A stretch of DNA of 7,239 nucleotides from an uncultured Lachnospiraceae bacterium (GCA_902783395.1 CACZRA010000204.1:1-7239); one strand, 5' to 3'. Shown: positions 1-7,206, counted from the first letter of the stretch. The notes: generated by a model from the letters alone, not told the origin. Translations and numbers: made by a program.

Positions 1-1620
1 CTGAAGTATACCAAGGAGGGAGGAGTATATGTGCATCTCTTCCCCGAACGGCGTGAATACGGCATAAACTTATGCATCGAGGTTTCGGATACCGGTATAG
101 GGATGAGCCCGTATGAGATAGAGCGTGTTTTTGACCGGTTCTATCAGGCTGACTCGGGCAGGGCAAGGACTACCAGCGGCCTGGGTCTGGGGCTTTCCAT
201 CGTAAACGGATTCGTCAGAAGCCTTGACGGATTTCTGACACTTGAAAGCGAGCAGGGAAGGGGGACCACGGTAAGAGTCAGCCTGCCGCAGGAGGTGACG
301 GATGAGCAGAAGTGCATGAGCCTCAGGGAAATGGAGGGAAGGTGTCTGGGAGCCTACCTTCACTTTGAAAAGTTCCGTAATCCTCAGGTCAGGCATTATT
401 ACAACGCCATGGTGAAGGACCTTACCCTGGGACTTGATACGGTAATGCAGCGGGCAGACAGCATAGAAGGCTTCAAGAAGCTTGCGAATGCGACTCATTT
501 TACCCATGTCTTCGTAGGCCGCGAGGAATATGAGGAGGATGTGGAATTCATGGAAGAGCTCGCGAAGGACGCGCTTGTAGCGGTAGTGGCCGAAAGCTCC
601 TTTGAACCTCGGAAGGATTCGAATATCAGGATAATGAGAAAACCCTTCTACTGCTTCCCCGTCATATCCTTCCTGAATACGACAAGAGGAGAGGATGAAG
701 AGGAGGAGGGAAGACTCTATGTAACGGGAGTAAGGGCCCTGATAGTGGACGACGAGCCCATGAACCATATGGTTGCGAGGGAGATACTCACCGGATACGG
801 TATGGAGGTAGAGACCGTTCTTTCTGGCCAGGAAGCTATCGACGCGGTTTCGGATGAGGAGTTTGATATCATATTCATGGATCACATGATGCCGGGGATG
901 GACGGAGTGGAAGCCATGAAGAGGATCAAGGCAAAGTATTCCAGGGAGAAAAAGGACGTGCCGGTTGTGGCTCTTACAGCAAATGCGGTGAGTACGGCTA
1001 AGGAGATGTTCCTTAAGGAAGGCTTTGACGGCTTCATAGCAAAGCCGATAGAAGTGTTTGAGCTTGAAAGGGTCTTAAGAAAGGTACTCCCCAAGTCTGC
1101 AATTACGATAGAGAAAAAGAAGATCGCTAAACGTGAGAAACCCGCACCTCAGGTTAAGACCGCGGAGAAAATCGATGATGTGTTCTCCGCATTGGAGAAG
1201 CTCGGAGTCGATACCAGATCCGGACTCCGCTACTGTCAGAATGACAGGGAATTCTACAAAAAGCTGCTGCTTCAGTACGGAAAGGAAGCAGAGGATAAAT
1301 GCCTGGCAGCAGACGGATATCTGAATGACGGGGCATACAGGGATTATGAGGTACTCATACATTCGGTCAAGAGCAGCTCCAAGATGATCGGTGCCATGTA
1401 TCTGTATGAAATGGCCAGACAGCTTGAAACGGCGGCTGAATCGGGAAGCGGGGACAGGATAAGACTGACCCATGATGATGTCATGGCCGAATATAAGACG
1501 CTGTCAGATACGATCCTCGGGATCCTGGGGGATCCGTCTGAAGTAAAACAGGATATGGCTCCTTCGGATTCCGCGGTCTTCATGGAATTTGAACCGGAGA
1601 CGGAGGAGGTGCAGGAATGA
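1..1620 (+). CDS. Hybrid histidine kinase, 5'-truncated by window edge (ATPase end - degenerate receiver - receiver - HPt)
   Basis: C-terminal 539 residues of a phosphorelay sensor kinase. The frame is open from base 1: the first residues (LKYTKEGG) are the tail of an ATPase N box, so the true start, the sensor region and the HisKA domain lie upstream. The GTG at 31 is internal to the domain. Counting from base 1: ATPase end 1-96, with G1 box DTGIG (30-34), F box around 44-47 and G2 box GLGLGLS (60-66); a receiver-like domain about 113-235 with no acceptor Asp; a full receiver 244-358 with acidic pair D250/D251, acceptor D294, T326 and K348; an HPt domain about 392-520 with phospho-His H454 in IHSVKSSS. 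ATP-derived phosphate would pass His to Asp (D294) to His (H454), then to a regulator not in the window. The stop overlaps the start of the next kinase gene, so the two are almost surely co-expressed. The family and domain order are clear; the signal sensed is unknown. Confidence 0.93.
   Translation: MKYTKEGGVYVHLFPERREYGINLCIEVSDTGIGMSPYEIERVFDRFYQADSGRARTTSGLGLGLSIVNGFVRSLDGFLTLESEQGRGTTVRVSLPQEVTDEQKCMSLREMEGRCLGAYLHFEKFRNPQVRHYYNAMVKDLTLGLDTVMQRADSIEGFKKLANATHFTHVFVGREEYEEDVEFMEELAKDALVAVVAESSFEPRKDSNIRIMRKPFYCFPVISFLNTTRGEDEEEEGRLYVTGVRALIVDDEPMNHMVAREILTGYGMEVETVLSGQEAIDAVSDEEFDIIFMDHMMPGMDGVEAMKRIKAKYSREKKDVPVVALTANAVSTAKEMFLKEGFDGFIAKPIEVFELERVLRKVLPKSAITIEKKKIAKREKPAPQVKTAEKIDDVFSALEKLGVDTRSGLRYCQNDREFYKKLLLQYGKEAEDKCLAADGYLNDGAYRDYEVLIHSVKSSSKMIGAMYLYEMARQLETAAESGSGDRIRLTHDDVMAEYKTLSDTILGILGDPSEVKQDMAPSDSAVFMEFEPETEEVQE
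337..705 (+). other. Degenerate receiver-like domain inside the first kinase
   Basis: Residues about 113-235 of the first kinase sit between its ATPase domain and its true receiver. The segment has receiver-like alternation of strands and helices and ends in a receiver-like K-P pair (K214-P215, in IMRKPF). Where a phosphoacceptor Asp would follow a hydrophobic strand it reads THVFVGREE, with no Asp at that point, and there is no acidic pair at its start. I infer a pseudo-receiver with a structural or regulatory role. Boundaries are approximate. Confidence 0.5.
1602..1610 (+). promoter_or_regulatory. Ribosome binding site for the kinase-DegV gene
   Basis: GGAGGAGGT lies inside the end of the upstream kinase gene, 6 bases before the ATG at 1617. 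It is a near-perfect anti-16S match at ideal spacing. It fixes the start and allows independent initiation, as well as coupling through the ATGA overlap. Confidence 0.85.
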
Positions 1621-4316
1621 GCCCGAAAAAAGAAAAAATGGATGAAAGAGCCCTCATAAGGCTTTATCAGTCTTCGGTGAGGACGACGATGGTGTCGCTT
1701 GTCCTGGTCCTGATCCTGGAGACGATGATGATACTTTTATCCCTCGTAGGAGGAGATGTGCTGTATGAGGAATATGAGCCGGTCTACCGGGGACTGTTTG
1801 TTTTCATGTGGATCGTCGCACTTATAAGCCTTCTGCTGTGCCGGTACGTACAAAAGGACATAGGAAAAAGATACAGGATCCTGCAGATCGGATACATAGT
1901 TGCGGCCGTGGTCAGCTTTGCCTGGGTGCTTGCGATCACGTATTTTGACGGACGTATGAACGGAATGGTGAGTACGGTCACGTTCATGGCATTTTCCCTG
2001 GCGGTGCCGCTCTGCTTTTACATGCCCATACCGGTCTATATCATCATCGCCGTGATCGCTGACATTGCGATGACCTTCATAGCCTTCGACCCGGATATAG
2101 CCCTGGGTGTCCTGCCGAATCTCCTGCTTTTTTTCATGCTGCAGCTGGGACTCGGATCAAGCTTTCTCAGGGTGAGGGAAAAGCTTACCATGGAGATCAT
2201 AGTCTCCGAGAAAAAGTCCAAAGAGCTGGAGGAGATGTCCCGGGCGCAGAGTCATTTCTTCTCAAACATGAGTCATGAGATAAGGACTCCCATCAATACG
2301 ATCATCGGTCTGAATGAAATGATACTGAGGGAGAACGCTTCGGAAGAGATCAACGAGGATGCGCAGAATATAAACGCGGCGGGCAAAATGCTCCTGCATC
2401 TCATAAATGACATACTTGACATGTCAAAGATCGAATCGGGACAGATGGTGCTGAACGAAGCACCTTACCATACGGGGGACATGCTGTCCGATGTGGTCGG
2501 AATGCTCTGGATAAGGGCAAGGGAGAAGAATCTGGAATTTCATGTGGATGTCAATCCCGAGCTTCCCGCTGAGCTTTACGGAGACGAGGTCAGGATCAGA
2601 CAGATACTGATAAATGTGCTCAATAATGCGATCAAATATACCGACGAGGGTTCCGTGAGCCTTTCTGTGGGGTGTGAGCGGGACGGTAAAGGAAATGTCC
2701 TTGTCTCCTACTCCGTAAAGGATACCGGGATCGGGATAAAGAGAGAAAACATACCCTATCTTTTTACCGCGTTCAAGCGTGTGGATGAGGACAGGAACAA
2801 GTATATAGAGGGAACCGGACTCGGGCTTTCCATCGTGAAACAGATGGTGGATATGATGCACGGAAGCGTCACGGTAAACAGTATCTATACCAAGGGCTCC
2901 ACCTTTGTGGTAGAGATCCCGCAGAGGATAGTCAGCGACGAGCCTGTAGGAGAATTCAAGACCGATAAGGGACACAGGAGAACGGAAGCCGGGATAAGGA
3001 GGGAATCCTTCAAGGCACCGGCGGCAAAAGTGCTCGTAGTGGATGATACGCCTTCAAATCTTTTGGTCACCGGCAAGCTGCTTAAGGAAACGGAGATGCA
3101 GGTGGATACGGCATCCTCCGGAGAGGAGGCTCTGAAAAAGACCCTGTCCGAGGCTTATCATATCATACTCATGGATCACAAAATGCCGGGGATGGACGGG
3201 ATAGAATGCCTGCATGCCATACGTTCACAGACCGGAGGTCTCTGCCACGGCTCGAGTATCATAGCGCTGACCGCAAATGCCGGGAGCAATATGGAAAGCC
3301 TTTATATCAAAGAAGGCTTTGACGGCTATCTGATAAAACCCGTGACGGGGGATGAGCTTGAGAGAACGGTTGTCAGATTCCTTCCCGAGGAGCTCGTGAC
3401 GGCCGGGGGAGAAGCGAAAAATCTTGCCGAAGAAAGCACGGCATGGCTTGGAAGCCACAGGAAGAAGAGACATATAAAGGTCACGACGGAAAGCGTTGCC
3501 GATCTGCCGAAGAGTATCCTGGACAAATACAATATCGCCGTTCTGCCGCACATGGTCCAGACGGATCACGGGCTCTTCAAGGACGGACTGGAGATAAACA
3601 CCAGAGGCCTGCTGCCTCTGATGGAGAAGGGATCGGAGACGGTGCTCACCAAGGCGCCTACCCTGGAGGATCATGAGAGATTCTTCGCCCGCCAGCTGGA
3701 TGAAGCGAATAATATCATTCATGTCTCGATATCGGGAAAGGTGAATCAGAGCGGATATATCATGGCCAAGCGTGCCGCTGACAGCTTCGGAAATGTAAAC
3801 GTTGTAGACAGTGAGCATCTTTCTTCCGGACAGGGGCTTGTAGCCATCGAGGCGGCCCGTCTCGTATCGGAGGGACTGCCGGTGGAGGAGATACTTGCAA
3901 GGTTAGAAAAGATGAAAGGACACGTTCATTCCAGCTTTATCGTGGACTCTCTTGATTTCCTTGCCAGACAGAAGCAGGTAAGCAACCGTATCGCGACCAT
4001 GGCAGCGGCAATGATGGTCCATCCGGTCATCTCGCTGGAGAACGGTAAGATGTCGGTTTCCAGGATCTACTTCGGATCGAGGGAGCGCGCATGGGAGAAA
4101 TACATATCATCCGCATTCAGGGTGCCGGGAGTGATAGACAGAAGGATACTCTTTATCACCTATGTCGGGATGACGGAGAGAGAGATAGATTCCGTAAGGC
4201 TCATGGCAGAGGATGAGATGCAGTTTGATGAAGTATTCTATCAGGAAGCATCACCTGCGGTTGCCGCAAATTCCGGACCGGGGACATTCGGACTGCTCTT
4301 TTTTACAAAGTACTGA
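1617..4316 (+). CDS. Membrane hybrid histidine kinase fused to a C-terminal DegV (fatty-acid-binding) domain
   Basis: Complete protein of 899 residues. Six hydrophobic segments fall at about 24-44, 57-76, 88-110, 117-136, 138-156 and 163-183, with only short loops, so there is no large external sensor domain. A short linker leads to HisKA (about 211-275, phospho-His H220 in NMSHEIRTP), then an ATPase domain (about 322-437: N box N333/N337, G1 DTGIG 369-373, G2 GTGLGLS 399-405), then a receiver (470-590: D476/D477, acceptor D520, T552, K574). All catalytic residues are present. After a linker (591-619), residues 620-899 match the DegV/FakB fold over its whole length: TTESVADLP (623-631), KDG (655-657), TKAPT (678-682), SISG..NQS (704-712), VDS...SSGQG (730-740) and GPGTFGL near the end. 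Known DegV proteins bind fatty acids and present them to the kinase FakA. Here I infer a ligand-reading module controlling, or controlled by, the kinase. There is no HPt; the preceding gene supplies one. The frame is continuous, with no sign of a frameshift at the junction. Confidence 0.93.
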   Translation: MSPKKEKMDERALIRLYQSSVRTTMVSLVLVLILETMMILLSLVGGDVLYEEYEPVYRGLFVFMWIVALISLLLCRYVQKDIGKRYRILQIGYIVAAVVSFAWVLAITYFDGRMNGMVSTVTFMAFSLAVPLCFYMPIPVYIIIAVIADIAMTFIAFDPDIALGVLPNLLLFFMLQLGLGSSFLRVREKLTMEIIVSEKKSKELEEMSRAQSHFFSNMSHEIRTPINTIIGLNEMILRENASEEINEDAQNINAAGKMLLHLINDILDMSKIESGQMVLNEAPYHTGDMLSDVVGMLWIRAREKNLEFHVDVNPELPAELYGDEVRIRQILINVLNNAIKYTDEGSVSLSVGCERDGKGNVLVSYSVKDTGIGIKRENIPYLFTAFKRVDEDRNKYIEGTGLGLSIVKQMVDMMHGSVTVNSIYTKGSTFVVEIPQRIVSDEPVGEFKTDKGHRRTEAGIRRESFKAPAAKVLVVDDTPSNLLVTGKLLKETEMQVDTASSGEEALKKTLSEAYHIILMDHKMPGMDGIECLHAIRSQTGGLCHGSSIIALTANAGSNMESLYIKEGFDGYLIKPVTGDELERTVVRFLPEELVTAGGEAKNLAEESTAWLGSHRKKRHIKVTTESVADLPKSILDKYNIAVLPHMVQTDHGLFKDGLEINTRGLLPLMEKGSETVLTKAPTLEDHERFFARQLDEANNIIHVSISGKVNQSGYIMAKRAADSFGNVNVVDSEHLSSGQGLVAIEAARLVSEGLPVEEILARLEKMKGHVHSSFIVDSLDFLARQKQVSNRIATMAAAMMVHPVISLENGKMSVSRIYFGSRERAWEKYISSAFRVPGVIDRRILFITYVGMTEREIDSVRLMAEDEMQFDEVFYQEASPAVAANSGPGTFGLLFFTKY
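3474..4313 (+). other. DegV/FakB-type domain at the C-terminus of the second kinase
   Basis: Residues 620-899, about the length of a free-standing DegV protein. Family landmarks occur in the right order: T-x-S-x-x-DLP at the start, a D-G after the first strands, a T-x-x-P motif (678-681), an S-x-SG....QS loop (704-712), V-DS...S-G-G (729-740), a FIVDSLDFL segment (774-782), a V-HP-V-I segment (801-805) and GPG-x-x-G at 888-892. Differences from the usual family: the GRIS motif after the FIVDSLDFL segment reads KQVS (786-789), and the His of the C-terminal HTGPG motif is N885 (NSGPG). The assignment is from motif order and needs a profile search to be final. Confidence 0.87.
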
Positions 4317-4345
4317 CGCAGGTCTTACGGCGGATCCATGCCGTA

Positions 4346-4374
4346 TACCCAAAAGCCTGTATTTTGTTTATAAT
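4346..4374 (+). promoter_or_regulatory. Candidate sigma-A-type promoter for the lipoprotein-transporter gene pair
   Basis: A perfect TATAAT (4369-4374) sits in the 89-base gap. At 17-base spacing the -35 position reads TACCCA (4346-4351), matching TTGACA at only 3 of 6 bases. A TG lies two bases rather than one upstream of the -10, so it is not a standard extended -10. The predicted start near 4381 would give a leader of about 25 bases. The -10 box is convincing; the weak -35 suggests low basal activity or an activator. Confidence 0.5.
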
Positions 4375-4391
4375 GAAGGGAACATGGTAAG

Positions 4392-4396
4392 AAGGG
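4392..4396 (+). promoter_or_regulatory. Ribosome binding site deciding the lipoprotein start
   Basis: AAGGG lies 9 bases before the ATG at 4406 but only 3 bases before the in-frame GTG at 4400. This favours the ATG, which also starts a normal MKKK signal peptide. Confidence 0.6.
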
Positions 4397-4405
4397 TATG
4401 TGTCT

Positions 4406-6091
4406 ATGAAAAAGAAAACCGTATTACTGATCATATCCCTGCTGCTTTTTGTATCGGCGGCGGGCTGCGGTCACAGTAAGGAAACGAATTTTCCGAAGAG
4501 TAATTTCGCAGCCTCTGCGGATACTGATACAGAGGAAGAGGTATCTCCCAAAAAAAAGAAGAGTCTCTCCGGGGATAAGGCCGGGGAGGGATCCTTATCA
4601 GCCGATACAGCCGGTGACGGCAGCGGAAGCTTACGTCTGGTAAGGACTTATTTTGATCTGAGCAGATCGACGGAAAATGACGGATTCATTTATTTCCAGA
4701 GCTTCGGAAATCATATCTACTGCACACTCGAGACCGAGACCGCGCATCCGAAGCTTGCAAAGGTTTTGAGGAATATCGCTGATGAAGAGGAGAAGGACTT
4801 CAAGGCTGAGATCAAGGAATATGAAAGGGACGCCTTTGAATACGAGGAGAGCGTCCGTTCCTCTGGCGGGGAAGGTTATTATTATCATTATTCCGATGAT
4901 ATCGTCAAACGTGCCGACAACAAGTGCGTCAGCATAGTAAGGGTGATGAACGGATATCTCGGAGGCGCGCATCCGGACTTTTATTATCAGACCTTCAATC
5001 TTGATACTTCTACGGGAGCTGAGATCCCTCTTTCCGATGTGATCTCCGATCAGGGAAAGCTGAATGAGATACTCGAGCGGAAGCTTCTGGAGGACTATCC
5101 GGATGTGGAGTTTTTCGGACTGAAGGATTCGCTTGCGGAATACAATATGAGCCTTACGGCGCAAAGCGATGATGAGGAGAATGAATACATCTATGATTTC
5201 ACCCTTGATCCCGACGGAGTGAGCTTTTATTTCTCACCCTACGGCATAAGCGCCTACGCATACGGAGACCAGGTCGTGAAAATACTGTATGAAGAGGAGC
5301 CCTCCCTGTTTAAGAAGGATTATGCGGCAGGCGGCGCTTTTGTTTCGCATCTGACCGATATGGACAATAAATACGGCTTCAACGGCAAAGCGGAGAAGAT
5401 CAAGGTCGAGCGTGATGATTATGATGACAACAACTATTTCGGCTCGATCAATGTCTACAAAGGAAACAATATGCTGACCGTCGGAGATCTGTATTATTAC
5501 AGCCAGGCCTCCTTCCTTGCCCACACCGGGAACGGAAAGGATTTTGCCTATGTTTTTGCGAATATGGATAATGACTACAAGCAGCTCTTTTGTATCGATC
5601 TTAACGGCAGCGCTCCCGTGCAGACGGAGCTTGATGCGGATATGAAGTACTGCTTTGCGGATTATCTCGACGAGGCGAGCGGCATATACGGCGTGATCCT
5701 CCCGATGGATCCCGACAGTTTGGATCTGGGGGTGAGATGTGATATGCTTTCCTCCTATACGGCTTCCGGAGAATTTGAGGTGCTTGACAACGGTAAGCTG
5801 AGGCTCAAGGACAAATATCTCATGATACCGGAGGATACCTTCGTGCTTACCGCGCTCACGGACTTCAAGGCGGATATAGTGGACGAGGACGGCATGGTGA
5901 AGGAGAACGGCGCGGACATAGCAAAAGACAGCGAATTAACTCTCTACCGTACCGACGGCGTGGGCATCGTGGATGCAAAGCTCGGGGACGGAAGGATAGT
6001 AAGGCTCAATGTGGACGGGGACTATCCTCACAAGATAAATGACAGCGTCAATGAAGATAAGCTTTTTAAGGGAATGATGTATGCGGGGTGA
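4406..6091 (+). CDS. Secreted lipoprotein with RsiV-like (DUF4163/DUF3298-type) core and extra C-terminal region
   Basis: Protein of 561 residues. It starts with MKKK, a hydrophobic stretch (5-18) and a lipobox SAAGC, so Cys21 should be lipidated and the protein anchored outside the membrane. A charged, low-complexity linker (about 22-75, rich in S, D, E, K, G) follows. Residues about 80-300 resemble the extracellular part of RsiV, the lysozyme-sensing anti-sigma factor, and other DUF4163/DUF3298 proteins. The landmarks are GGAHP (186-190), a following FNLDTSTG..IPLSD stretch (197-211), and DPDGVSFYFSPYGIS..AYG (268-287), the classic end of DUF3298. Residues about 305-561 are acidic and rich in beta-type sequence; I do not recognise them. 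Unlike RsiV it has no anti-sigma segment or transmembrane helix, and no sigma factor gene is adjacent. A role as an envelope or ligand-binding lipoprotein is likely, but the ligand is unknown. The ATG at 4406 was chosen over the GTG at 4400 by ribosome-site spacing. Confidence 0.85.
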   Translation: MKKKTVLLIISLLLFVSAAGCGHSKETNFPKSNFAASADTDTEEEVSPKKKKSLSGDKAGEGSLSADTAGDGSGSLRLVRTYFDLSRSTENDGFIYFQSFGNHIYCTLETETAHPKLAKVLRNIADEEEKDFKAEIKEYERDAFEYEESVRSSGGEGYYYHYSDDIVKRADNKCVSIVRVMNGYLGGAHPDFYYQTFNLDTSTGAEIPLSDVISDQGKLNEILERKLLEDYPDVEFFGLKDSLAEYNMSLTAQSDDEENEYIYDFTLDPDGVSFYFSPYGISAYAYGDQVVKILYEEEPSLFKKDYAAGGAFVSHLTDMDNKYGFNGKAEKIKVERDDYDDNNYFGSINVYKGNNMLTVGDLYYYSQASFLAHTGNGKDFAYVFANMDNDYKQLFCIDLNGSAPVQTELDADMKYCFADYLDEASGIYGVILPMDPDSLDLGVRCDMLSSYTASGEFEVLDNGKLRLKDKYLMIPEDTFVLTALTDFKADIVDEDGMVKENGADIAKDSELTLYRTDGVGIVDAKLGDGRIVRLNVDGDYPHKINDSVNEDKLFKGMMYAG

Positions 6092-6101
6092 TCTGTCACT
6101 C

Positions 6102-6109
6102 AGGAGGAG
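6102..6109 (+). promoter_or_regulatory. Ribosome binding site deciding the GTG start of the transporter gene
   Basis: AGGAGGAG ends 5 bases before the GTG at 6115, which is ideal spacing. The earlier in-frame GTG at 6088 would place this element inside the coding region and has no good site of its own. The ATG at 6110 is in another frame and stops after five codons. Confidence 0.8.
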
Positions 6110-6114
6110 ATGAA

Positions 6115-7206
6115 GTGGATAAGATAAAGGCATTCATGAAAAGAAAAGATATCGAGATATCCCTGAAGCGGTACGGGATAGATGCGCTGGGGGCCATGTC
6201 CCAGGGACTTTTCTGCTCGCTGCTCATCGGTACCATAATAAATACCCTCGGTACCCAGTTCGGCATAGGCTTCCTGACCTCGCCGGTAGCAAATATCGGA
6301 GGCGTGGATTATACGGTAGGAGGGCTCGCGTCGGCCATGAGCGGACCTGCGATGGCAGTTGCCATAGGCTATGCCCTTAAGTGCCCTCCGCTTGTTCTTT
6401 TTTCTCTCGTTTCCGTGGGATTCGCTTCAAATGCCCTCGGCGGCGCGGGAGGACCTCTGGCGGTCCTTTTCATAGCGGTCATAGCTTCGGAGATCGGAAA
6501 GGCTGTATCGAAGGAAACAAAAGTGGATATCCTTGTGACCCCGCTCGTGACCATCGGCACGGGGATAGCGCTTTCGGCCTGGTGGGCTCCGGCTCTCGGC
6601 AAGGCAGCAAGCCAGGTGGGGCGTCTCATAATGTGGGCGACCGAGCTTCAGCCCTTCCTTATGGGCATGCTTGTCTCGGTCATAGTCGGCGTGGCTCTGA
6701 CTCTGCCGATATCCTCTGCCGCCATCTGCGCGGCCTTAGGTCTTACGGGGCTTGCGGGGGGCGCTGCCGTAGCAGGCTGCTCTGCACAGATGATCGGATT
6801 TGCCGTCATGTCATTTAAGGAAAATAAATGGGGCGGGCTTGTCTCCCAGGGGATAGGGACCTCCATGCTCCAGATGGGAAATATAGTAAAGAATCCAAGG
6901 ATATGGATAGCGCCGATACTTACATCGGCCATAACCGGTCCCATATCTACCTGTATTTTCAGGATGGAGATGAACGGCACCCCGGTATCCTCGGGAATGG
7001 GGACCTGCGGCTTCGTAGGCCAGATAGGCGTATATACGGGATGGGTAAATGATATTGTGTCGGGGGCGAAATCCGGTATCACCGCCATGGACTGGACAGG
7101 GCTTGTGCTGATCTGTTTTGTCCTTCCCGCCCTACTCTGTCCTCTGATAAACATGGGCGTCAGGAAGCTCGGCTGGGTTAAGGACGGGGATATGAAGCTC
7201 GGCTGA
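6115..7206 (+). CDS. PTS EIIC type 2 family membrane protein (orphan IIC-like transporter)
   Basis: Protein of 363 residues, very hydrophobic, with about eight to ten membrane segments (roughly 24-46, 67-88, 93-110, 113-130, 138-160, 180-198, 201-232, 262-282, 328-347). A short charged amphipathic N-terminus (1-20) precedes them. It matches the PTS_EIIC_2 family (PF13303 type) by its length, Gly/Ala-rich helices and two family landmarks: KNPRIWIAP (259-267) and SGMGTCGFVGQIG (293-305), with GPIST (275-279) between them. EIIC proteins form the membrane channel that moves a sugar while IIB phosphorylates it. No IIA or IIB domain is fused or adjacent, so the substrate and even the PTS dependence are open. 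It follows the lipoprotein gene by 23 bases and is probably co-transcribed with it. The GTG start is set by the strong ribosome site at 6102-6109. No terminator is visible in the 33 bases after the stop. Confidence 0.87.
   Translation: MDKIKAFMKRKDIEISLKRYGIDALGAMSQGLFCSLLIGTIINTLGTQFGIGFLTSPVANIGGVDYTVGGLASAMSGPAMAVAIGYALKCPPLVLFSLVSVGFASNALGGAGGPLAVLFIAVIASEIGKAVSKETKVDILVTPLVTIGTGIALSAWWAPALGKAASQVGRLIMWATELQPFLMGMLVSVIVGVALTLPISSAAICAALGLTGLAGGAAVAGCSAQMIGFAVMSFKENKWGGLVSQGIGTSMLQMGNIVKNPRIWIAPILTSAITGPISTCIFRMEMNGTPVSSGMGTCGFVGQIGVYTGWVNDIVSGAKSGITAMDWTGLVLICFVLPALLCPLINMGVRKLGWVKDGDMKLG

Noticed and set aside
31..33. GTG as a start for the first kinase
   Set aside because: The same frame is open back to base 1 and encodes conserved ATPase-domain residues (LKYTKEGG), so the gene begins upstream of the window.
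70..885. Long open frame on the minus strand
   Set aside because: It lies fully opposite the first kinase, whose conserved motifs are all on the + strand; it has no recognisable domain. The other minus-strand frames (2424-2975, 3225-3818, 4631-5164, 6648-7154) were rejected for the same reason.
1512..1535. Three closely spaced GATCC words
   Set aside because: They arise from ordinary coding sequence at the end of the HPt domain and show no regular repeat beyond that.
3420..3480. Possible internal start producing a separate DegV protein
   Set aside because: A purine-rich GGAAGAAG stretch is present near 3460, but no ATG, GTG or TTG follows at a suitable distance in frame, so a fused protein is the better reading.
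4326..4345. Hairpin TACGGC/GCCGTA with an 8-base loop after the kinase-DegV gene
   Set aside because: Only 6 base pairs and no U-rich run directly after it; too weak to call an intrinsic terminator.
4400..4402. GTG six bases upstream of the lipoprotein ATG
   Set aside because: It is only 3 bases from the ribosome site; the ATG at 4406 has workable spacing and a standard signal peptide start.
6088..6090. GTG overlapping the lipoprotein stop as a start for the transporter
   Set aside because: It has no ribosome site at suitable spacing and would place the strong AGGAGGAG site inside the gene; the GTG at 6115 fits better.
6381..6818. Second + strand open frame inside the transporter gene
   Set aside because: An out-of-frame, Gly/Arg/Ser-rich translation of a clear membrane protein gene, with no ribosome site or domain.
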